Below are positions 15,443 to 20,866 of a stretch of DNA of 20,866 nucleotides, piece after piece (the stretch's first letter is position 1; every line of letters begins with the position of its first letter). Origin of the DNA: JAITWN01 sp964388175 (GTDB taxonomy: Bacteria > Pseudomonadota > Gammaproteobacteria > SZUA-140). The stretch is taken from the NCBI GenBank assembly GCA_964388175.1, contig CAYLYS010000045.1:1-20866 (forward strand). The letters are read 5' to 3'. Below the pieces are notes generated by a model. The model ran no database searches. It saw nothing but the letters and a program-made list of their open reading frames with translations, and was not told the DNA's origin. Position numbers and translations under genes: made by a program.

Positions 15443-16225
15443 TCATCCGCGTTTCACCCGGCCGCGACGATACAAGCCCAGCGCGGCCAGCAGCGCCAAC
15501 CATACCGAACCACCACCGCCACCGCCGCCACCCGAAGACACAGGCGGACGATCGACGCTGCCGCCATAGAGAAATACGATGCCTTGCCGGTCATCGTCCT
15601 GCAAGGCGTCGAGATTGCTCAGCCGCGAATTCATGATGGCAGAGACGGTTTCGCCGGCTTCATCGGGATGCTCGAGGCCGAAGCTGTGACCGAACTCGTG
15701 CAACAGGACGCGATAGAAATCCGTAGGACCTCCACCCAGCGGACCGGGTCGATTGGGAGACCAGGTGATGCCCTGATTCAACAGGATATCCGCGTCGACG
15801 ATCTCCCATTGCCCCGTGGTTCGCTGGTAACGATAGCTGACTACGGTGATCGCCAGCGCCTCATCAAACTGCTCACCGCCGCACGTTATAGTGCGCCAGC
15901 TGATCGTGTTCACGCCATCGCTGTTACAAGCGGCGGCTGCCCTGAAACCCTGCCGCAATTGCAGTCTCGTGTTGACCGCGTTCCATGCCGCCATCGTCGC
16001 GAGCGCGCTCGCGATATAGTCTCCATCCAGATTGATCGTGAACGACACTTCGGTCTGATTAGCCGCCCAAGTCACCGCCGGACCGCTGGATTGATTCGAC
16101 TGCGGCAGCGCCGGCGGCGGACCCGCCTGGCCGACATAGGCATAGGCGGCCGCAAGCCCGGGCAGACCACACAACAGGGACGATGCCAGGGCGTATCCGG
16201 CAACGCGACGCATCGTGTGGATCAT
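15443..16225 (-). CDS. Matrixin-like zinc metalloprotease with GlyGly-CTERM tail
   Basis: Exported protease of 260 residues. Signal peptide about 1-28 (ending GLAAAYA). The catalytic region carries VDADILLN at 143-150, the extended zinc motif HEFGHSFGLEH at 176-186 (three His ligands, Glu177 as base) and a Met-turn candidate Met198 (SAIMNS), followed by LQDDDRQGIVFLYG as in matrixin (M10) domains. There is no obvious Cys-switch propeptide. The end is SS plus eight glycines at 232-239, a hydrophobic stretch (WLALLAALGL) and RRGRVKRG: a GlyGly-CTERM sorting signal, which rhombosortase is thought to cleave before surface attachment. The ATG overlaps the stop of the upstream gene by 4 bp (ATGA), so the two are probably translated together and may work together. 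Confidence 0.9.
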   Translation of the reverse strand: MIHTMRRVAGYALASSLLCGLPGLAAAYAYVGQAGPPPALPQSNQSSGPAVTWAANQTEVSFTINLDGDYIASALATMAAWNAVNTRLQLRQGFRAAAACNSDGVNTISWRTITCGGEQFDEALAITVVSYRYQRTTGQWEIVDADILLNQGITWSPNRPGPLGGGPTDFYRVLLHEFGHSFGLEHPDEAGETVSAIMNSRLSNLDALQDDDRQGIVFLYGGSVDRPPVSSGGGGGGGGSVWLALLAALGLYRRGRVKRG

Positions 16226-16782
16226 CGGGTTTCGCCCGCGGGCACATCGGCCAGCGTCGCGCGGATCCGCTCGACGAATTCGTCGAGCGTGGGCGCAGAG
16301 CGCAGCGCTACGCCGGCCGCGAAACCCGGACCGGACTGCTGATCAAAGCGGTAGACCCGCTGCTCGCCATCGACGGGCCGCACCTGGTAAACGCCCTGGT
16401 ATGCGCCGACGAAGGGGATGAACTGCTGCAGATGGCCGCGCACGAACAGAACGTAGCGCTGGCCGCTCACCAGCATCGGCATGCCCGGATAAATCTGTGC
16501 GTCATCGCCCACCACGCCGCCCGGAATGCGCAGCTGGTAAACCGCCGCCGGCACATCGCCCTTCAGCACGTCGAGATCGACGAGATCGGCATGAGTGTAA
16601 ATGGTGTGCTCCCCCGCATCCCAGCCACTCCTGGTCTCGCGCACCGTTCCGACCACGACGACCTCGGCCCGGGCCAGCAGCTCATCGAAGTCGAGTGTCT
16701 CCACGGTCAAGGCGTGGGCGCCGGGCAGGTAGAGCAGACAAGTCAGCAACAGCGGATATAAGTGTCTGGCAAAGGCGAGCAT
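16222..16782 (-). CDS. Secreted protein of unknown function, coupled to the matrixin gene
   Basis: 186 residues, not recognised as a named family. It has a clear signal peptide (about 1-24, ending LPGAHA), then LTVETLDFDELLARAEVVVVGTV, a small beta-rich domain (HADLVDLDVLKGDVP, YQLRIPGGVVGD, PMLVSGQRYVLFVRG) and a helical C-terminus (TLDEFVERIRATL). There are no cysteines after the signal peptide and no membrane anchor. The 4-bp overlap with the protease gene suggests a partner such as a chaperone, inhibitor or substrate-recognition subunit; this is inference from gene order only. No SD is seen before its ATG, which lies 57 bp after the barrel gene in an interval where I see no structure. Confidence 0.85.
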   Translation of the reverse strand: MLAFARHLYPLLLTCLLYLPGAHALTVETLDFDELLARAEVVVVGTVRETRSGWDAGEHTIYTHADLVDLDVLKGDVPAAVYQLRIPGGVVGDDAQIYPGMPMLVSGQRYVLFVRGHLQQFIPFVGAYQGVYQVRPVDGEQRVYRFDQQSGPGFAAGVALRSAPTLDEFVERIRATLADVPAGETR

Positions 16783-16839
16783 AGGGTTCGACGAAAGCTA
16801 TGTAATGGATCGGAGAGCGCGCGGCTGATCGGCATCACT

Positions 16840-17478
16840 TCAGGGAAAGGCGTACATCACGCCAAGCGTCGCCACATTCACATCGACACTGGCGCGATGC
16901 TCCAGATTCACGATCGAGTACTGATACTCCGCTCGCAGGTACCACTCGCGCCAGAACCGCACGTCCATTCCCAAACCGACGATCGGATTGACGCCATCGT
17001 CATTGAAACGGTTGACGTCATTGATCGTCGAATCGTAGAGCGTCGTGGTATCCCAGAATAACAGACCACCCTTGGCATACAGTGCGAGGCGCCACACAGG
17101 CCAGCGGCCCACGGCCTGCAGATGATAGCCCTGGATGCGCGTGCGCCCCCTCATCGACCCCGCGTTCCAGCGTGAATTGAAGCCGTCGGTCTCGCCCCGG
17201 AAAACGGTTTCGCCGACGCGCAGATATCCCGCTTCGACCGAGAGATTGGGATTCCATCGATAGCCGACATAAGGCTGGATCGCCAGCCCCGCCGTATCGA
17301 TCTCGCCAGTGGAGCGGTCGCTGTCCAGCCAGAATTGAGTGGACAGATCGACATCGCTGACCCCGGCACCGATGCCCGCATACCAACGGCCTTTCTGGCC
17401 GCCTTCCTGGCCGAGCGCCGGTCCGGCGCTCAGGCAATACGCGGTCACCACCGTAATCAAAATGCGCTGCGCCTTCAT
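16840..17478 (-). CDS. Outer-membrane beta-barrel protein
   Basis: 212 residues with a signal peptide (about 1-23, ending GPALGQ) followed by alternating amphipathic strands typical of small 8-stranded barrels: WYAGIGAGVSDVDL, LAIQPYVGYRWNPNLSVEAGYL, IQGYHLQAVGRW, LALYAKGGLLFWDTT, PIVGLGMDVRFW, WYLRAEYQYSIVNLEH and VATLGVMYAF. This resembles the OmpA/OmpW-like 'outer membrane beta-barrel' group. The last residues are AFP: Phe is penultimate, not terminal as the BAM-recognition signal usually is. Its ATG overlaps the stop of the propeller gene by 4 bp. It may serve as an outer-membrane partner for the secreted proteins of the run (inference). Confidence 0.85.
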   Translation of the reverse strand: MKAQRILITVVTAYCLSAGPALGQEGGQKGRWYAGIGAGVSDVDLSTQFWLDSDRSTGEIDTAGLAIQPYVGYRWNPNLSVEAGYLRVGETVFRGETDGFNSRWNAGSMRGRTRIQGYHLQAVGRWPVWRLALYAKGGLLFWDTTTLYDSTINDVNRFNDDGVNPIVGLGMDVRFWREWYLRAEYQYSIVNLEHRASVDVNVATLGVMYAFP

Positions 17479-20141
17479 GCCGGCCTGCCGTACGGGAGTC
17501 TTGCCATGCGTCTCAAAGCCAGGCCAAGCAGCATCAGTACCAGCATCGGCCAGGAGAGCGCGCCACTGCTGCCGCTGTTGTCGACGATACGACGTTCCAG
17601 TGCAACGACATTGTTACCCGGTTCGATATCGGCCTGATCGGCTCGCACCACGACAGCCGTCAGCGTGCTCGAACCGATCGCCCGCGGTCTGGCGCTGACG
17701 CTGCGGGTGCTCGTCCCGCCCGCTGCGATGTCACCCACCGTGCACAACAACGCGCCCGGCGGATCGTCGAGGGCAATGCAGCCTGCCGATAGTTGCAGGT
17801 CAGCGTTGCTCACGCTCAGCAGCAGCGAGATACTGGTAGCATCACCGCTGCCGATGTTGTCGACGATCACCTCGTAGTTCAAGCTGGCGTTTTGCGGGAC
17901 CGGCACCGGATCTGCCGAGATCTCTACACGCAGATCCGGCAACTCGGTGTCCGGAACATTCAGATCGATGCGCGCGATGTAGGCATCGAGCGCCCCATTC
18001 TGTTCTCCCTGGTATGGCAGCACCAGCGGCATATTCGTCGAGCCACTGGTCCCGGTGACATGCGCAATGCCGGCGGCGGTGACTGCCACACCGGTAAGAC
18101 GATCCGCGCCGGTACCACCGAGATAGGAGGAGATGAGCCGCGATGGGCTGCCCGCAGCGTACCGCGTCAGGAATCCATCGGTTTCTCCCAAGCGCCGCAG
18201 TTGCCATGCTCGCGTCGTCGGGAAATCGTTCGAACTGGTTTCTCCGACCACAATCGGCTGATCCGACGCATCCACCGTGATCGCAAGCCCCTGATCATTG
18301 CCTGCGCCGCCAAGATAGGTCGAATGCAGCAGCGCAGCACCGCTCGGCGAAAACTTGCTCATGAATGCATCGAACTCGCCACCGCCGTGCGTACTGCTGT
18401 CCGTCACCGGGAAACCGGATTCCACCTGAATACCGCGGCGGGAGCCGGTGATGCCGGTGGCATAAATGTTTCCTTCCGAATCGAGCGCCAGCCCCTGGAT
18501 GCGGTCCAGGGCGTTACCGCCGAGATAGCTTGCATAATCGAGCGCCGATCCATCCGGCAGAAGGCGCGCGATAAAACCATCGATCGCTCTGCCACCGCCG
18601 GCCAGGATCGGTTGATAAGCCTGTCCGGGATCCGGCAGCGGGAAATCGAGAGAGCCGGTGCCGCCACCCGCGATCAAGCGGCCCTCGCCATCAACCGCGA
18701 GCGCAAAGATCCCATCCGGCCCGGTGCCGCCCAAATATGTCGCGTAAACCAGCGCGGGATTGTCATCGCCAGTGATCTTGAGCAGAAAACCATCCGCCTG
18801 GTGGCAATCCGCCTGCCCCTGATCGAGACAGGTGGTTTCCGAACCCACATTGGCCCTGCGTGCGGCCTGCATCGGCACGAGGCCGCTGCCGGTGACCGGC
18901 AGAAACGCATCGGATGTGGTGTTGCCAGCGACATAGATATTCTGCGCCGCATCGATCACGAGCGCTGTGGCGTTATCGAGGCGCTCACCGCCGAGATAAC
19001 TCGAAAAGGACAACTGGCCATCTGCCTCCAGCCGTGCCACGAAGGCATCGCCTTCGCCGCCGTAGAGCGCACCCGTCACACCCAGGGCTCTGGTCAGAGG
19101 AAAAATATCCGAATTCGTCTGACCCACGATGTACGCCCGGCCCGCGGCATCGACCGCAATGGCGCGCGCTACGTCGACTGCATTGCCGCTCAGGTAGGTG
19201 AGATAGGACAACTCGCCATCGGGGTTGAATTTCGCCACATAAACATCGGCACCGGTGGAGACGTCACGCGGTGGAACAGGCTGCGAGGGTGGTGTGATAT
19301 CGACGGAATCCGTGGAGCCGGTGATGTATAGATTTCCGTCGCCATCGAGTGCCAGCGCGAGCGCCTGATCGGTCCCCTGCCCTCCCAGATAGCTGGAATA
19401 ACGGATCACCGGATCTATGACCAATTCATATGCCGGATTCCATGCGCCGAGAGCAAAACCCACGCTGTCGTCCTCATGCAGCGCGAAAGCCGCCGGCACC
19501 TCATGCCGATGACCGTCGATCGACTGATAGGCTATCGGCCGCATCAGACTCAACTCACCATGATCCGCCGACAACTGGAGATCACCGTTTGCTGCGAGCG
19601 CGAGCCTATCGATGCCATCGAAGGTGATGCGTATCCGCTCTGGATCGGCGCCTGGGGTGAGATGGAAGTCGTACTGGAGACGGCCGGCATTGTCATGCCA
19701 GACAATATCGATGCCGGGATAAACCGCGCGGTATTCCACAGCACGGTAGTGCGGCACATCGAGACGCCACTGAGTGGGTTCGCGGCCGTGATAATAGTGA
19801 CTGCGGCTCGCCAGCGGTGCGATACCGGCCCCTTGGGCGGTGATATCGGCATCTCGTAAATGCAATGACCAGCGTGATTCCGTGGCTCCAGCGTCAAGCA
19901 CATGCAGGGCGGCCGGCTCCAGACGCGCAGTCTGATCATAGCCACGGGCGATGAACATAACCGTCGTAGCAGTATTGTCGAGAAGCGCTGGCTCAAAACG
20001 CGGCACCGCATCAGAAACGATGATGCCCGCTGCTGCCGCACGCGGCGCCGCCGGTGCTTCCTCACACGCAATGCTGACGATCGACAACAGTCCAAAGCAT
20101 TGCAGCAGCGCTGGCATCCAGTGAGTGGAAACAGATCGCAT
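17475..20141 (-). CDS. Seven-repeat SBBP beta-propeller surface protein
   Basis: 888 residues from the chosen start. An N-terminal hydrophobic segment (about 9-25) is followed by a domain like the DUF7948 region often found ahead of SBBP repeats (about 45-240, with YPGIDIVWHDNAGRLQYDF and DGIDRLALAANGDLQLSADH). Then come exactly seven SBBP repeats with Y-L-G/S-G near residues 251, 316, 382, 469, 539, 609 and 673, enough for one closed seven-bladed propeller. Repeat 3 carries a long insertion with two cysteines (TTCLDQGQADCHQ). A CARDB/DUF11-like beta domain (about 735-850) leads to GSSG, a hydrophobic helix and ALRRMAR, a GlyGly-CTERM-like end. ATG 20141 is preferred because GGAG lies 6 bp upstream; ATG 20159 is in frame without SD. 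First gene of the five-gene run. Confidence 0.88.
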   Translation of the reverse strand: MRSVSTHWMPALLQCFGLLSIVSIACEEAPAAPRAAAAGIIVSDAVPRFEPALLDNTATTVMFIARGYDQTARLEPAALHVLDAGATESRWSLHLRDADITAQGAGIAPLASRSHYYHGREPTQWRLDVPHYRAVEYRAVYPGIDIVWHDNAGRLQYDFHLTPGADPERIRITFDGIDRLALAANGDLQLSADHGELSLMRPIAYQSIDGHRHEVPAAFALHEDDSVGFALGAWNPAYELVIDPVIRYSSYLGGQGTDQALALALDGDGNLYITGSTDSVDITPPSQPVPPRDVSTGADVYVAKFNPDGELSYLTYLSGNAVDVARAIAVDAAGRAYIVGQTNSDIFPLTRALGVTGALYGGEGDAFVARLEADGQLSFSSYLGGERLDNATALVIDAAQNIYVAGNTTSDAFLPVTGSGLVPMQAARRANVGSETTCLDQGQADCHQADGFLLKITGDDNPALVYATYLGGTGPDGIFALAVDGEGRLIAGGGTGSLDFPLPDPGQAYQPILAGGGRAIDGFIARLLPDGSALDYASYLGGNALDRIQGLALDSEGNIYATGITGSRRGIQVESGFPVTDSSTHGGGEFDAFMSKFSPSGAALLHSTYLGGAGNDQGLAITVDASDQPIVVGETSSNDFPTTRAWQLRRLGETDGFLTRYAAGSPSRLISSYLGGTGADRLTGVAVTAAGIAHVTGTSGSTNMPLVLPYQGEQNGALDAYIARIDLNVPDTELPDLRVEISADPVPVPQNASLNYEVIVDNIGSGDATSISLLLSVSNADLQLSAGCIALDDPPGALLCTVGDIAAGGTSTRSVSARPRAIGSSTLTAVVVRADQADIEPGNNVVALERRIVDNSGSSGALSWPMLVLMLLGLALRRMARLPYGRPA

Positions 20142-20147
20142 ACCGGA

Positions 20148-20151
20148 CTCC
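20148..20151 (-). promoter_or_regulatory. Shine-Dalgarno GGAG deciding the propeller gene start
   Basis: On the minus strand CGGAG with a 6-base spacer to the ATG ending at 20141. It lies between the two in-frame ATGs, so it can serve only the downstream one. Confidence 0.65.
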
Positions 20152-20191
20152 GTGGACATCGGCTGATACTAGCACAGGGAGGATTTTCCCT

Positions 20192-20222
20192 AAAAAAAAG
20201 GGAGAGGACATAGTCCTCTCCC
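20192..20222 (-). terminator. Rho-independent terminator of the partial right-edge gene
   Basis: GGGAGAGGAC (20200-20209) pairs perfectly with 20213-20222 around a 3-base loop, and eight A at 20192-20199 give a U8 tail on the leftward transcript. It begins 64 bp after the stop of the right-edge gene and isolates it from the propeller gene, whose promoter must lie in this short region or depend on read-through. Confidence 0.93.
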
Positions 20223-20286
20223 CCTTTTACTGCTCGCAGATCCCCGGCGTATTAAATCAACTCATACCGGACAAACTGCTATTCGC

Positions 20287-20866
20287 TTACCACATATCCA
20301 GCGCGGCCGTGGTCTGGTCGGTGTAGTCACCGAAGATGGCGCTGACCGCACCACCCGTATCGGCACCGCTGCCGTTCCAGTCCCAAGGACCAAGATTGTC
20401 GCCGGTGATGACCGAACGGCCGACTTCACCGGTCAGACGCTCACCGTCTGCACCGATGGAGGCTGCAACACGCTGATAGTTCAAGCCGGTGTCTGCCGTC
20501 TGACGGCTCTGGATGTACACATTGGAGTTGTAGTTAACCAGAGACAGTCCCGGCGCGTTGTTCGCATCTTCCAGGTCGATCACGGTGCCGGTGTTCTGGC
20601 CCGTACGATAGACAAAGAAGCCGTGAGCGTTGGGATTGCCGGCACCCGGTTCCACGTTGCCCGACCACTGGTCGATCGCCACGCGCTTCGCACCCGTCGC
20701 GCCGCCACCGTTGCCGTTCAGGTTACCACCGGCGCCCGTGATCTCACCGACGATGCGGGTCAGCTGATCCATCGCATTACCCGGCTCGTTCTCGTCGATG
20801 CGCTGGTCCAGACCGAACAACAGGTCAACGCCGCTGTAGTAGTCCGCACCCAGCATGGTGTGATCC
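20287..20866 (-). CDS. Unrecognised Gly/Asn-rich protein, 3' part only
   Basis: The frame is open to the window edge (codons for DHT precede the first visible Met at 20854-20856), so the N-terminus lies outside and no start is claimed. About 193 residues are visible. Composition is polar and rich in Gly, Asn, Asp and Thr with no cysteines, lysine almost absent and no hydrophobic helix, which suggests an extracellular or structural protein. Visible stretches include GADYYSGVDLLFGLDQRI, GGNLNGNGGGATGAKR, HGFFVYRTGQNTG, VNYNSNVYIQSRQTAD and GPWDWNGSGADTGG, ending AALDMW. I do not recognise the family. It stops at TAA and is followed by a strong terminator. Confidence 0.8.
   Translation of the reverse strand, partial: DHTMLGADYYSGVDLLFGLDQRIDENEPGNAMDQLTRIVGEITGAGGNLNGNGGGATGAKRVAIDQWSGNVEPGAGNPNAHGFFVYRTGQNTGTVIDLEDANNAPGLSLVNYNSNVYIQSRQTADTGLNYQRVAASIGADGERLTGEVGRSVITGDNLGPWDWNGSGADTGGAVSAIFGDYTDQTTAALDMW

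Noticed and set aside
17793..19331. 512-codon plus-strand open frame opposite the propeller gene
   Set aside because: Its periodic composition only mirrors the SBBP repeats on the other strand; no SD and no domain.
20070..20120. Possible lipobox (SIAC) in the propeller protein N-terminus
   Set aside because: The -3 position is Ser rather than Leu/Val/Ile and the preceding charge pattern is poor; an ordinary export signal is as likely.
1..20866. Mobile element, phage, toxin-antitoxin or defence system
   Set aside because: Every substantial coding region has a housekeeping, secretion or envelope explanation; no transposase, integrase, nuclease or tRNA-flanked site was seen.

Overview
The window reads as a chromosomal segment of a GC-rich Gammaproteobacterium (inference). 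The support is the three-subunit proton-translocating transhydrogenase, a TtcA and YgiM-type SH3 protein of gammaproteobacterial form, a bacterial-type ProS with an editing insert, and GlyGly-CTERM-like C-termini, which are characteristic of rhombosortase-bearing proteobacteria. Ten N bases inside pntB show that it comes from a scaffolded draft or metagenome assembly. I see no rRNA, tRNA, CRISPR array, insertion sequence, phage gene or defence system.

Left part (1-7.3 kb) is housekeeping. pntAA-pntAB-pntB run leftwards as a tight operon (4-bp overlap, then 2-bp gap). Divergent from it are galE, a membrane-anchored SH3 protein, proS and a small secreted lytic transglycosylase, all rightwards. 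A perfect 15-bp inverted repeat with GGGTC/GACCC cores separates the SH3 gene from proS.

Middle part (7.3-14.8 kb): a secreted protein of about 880 residues is built from two tandem copies of one module (right-handed beta-helix plus choice-of-anchor-Q-like end), with its own promoter candidate, good SD and a textbook terminator. Then ilvD (leftwards) and ttcA (rightwards) diverge from one short region holding back-to-back -10 hexamers and a large hairpin in the ilvD leader. ttcA is followed by a membrane/spermidine-synthase-like fusion protein.

Right part (14.8-20.2 kb) is a leftward run of five tightly packed cell-envelope genes: a seven-repeat SBBP beta-propeller protein, an outer-membrane beta-barrel, a secreted protein of unknown function, a matrixin-like zinc protease with a GlyGly-CTERM tail, and a membrane protein that matches only the membrane half of the fusion protein it converges on. 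Two of the five have C-terminal sorting-type tails. This is the most likely place for an undescribed system: an exported, surface-anchored protease and propeller module with a small companion and a truncated synthase-like membrane partner. A strong leftward terminator separates it from the 3' part of an unrecognised, probably extracellular Gly/Asn-rich protein that runs off the right edge.
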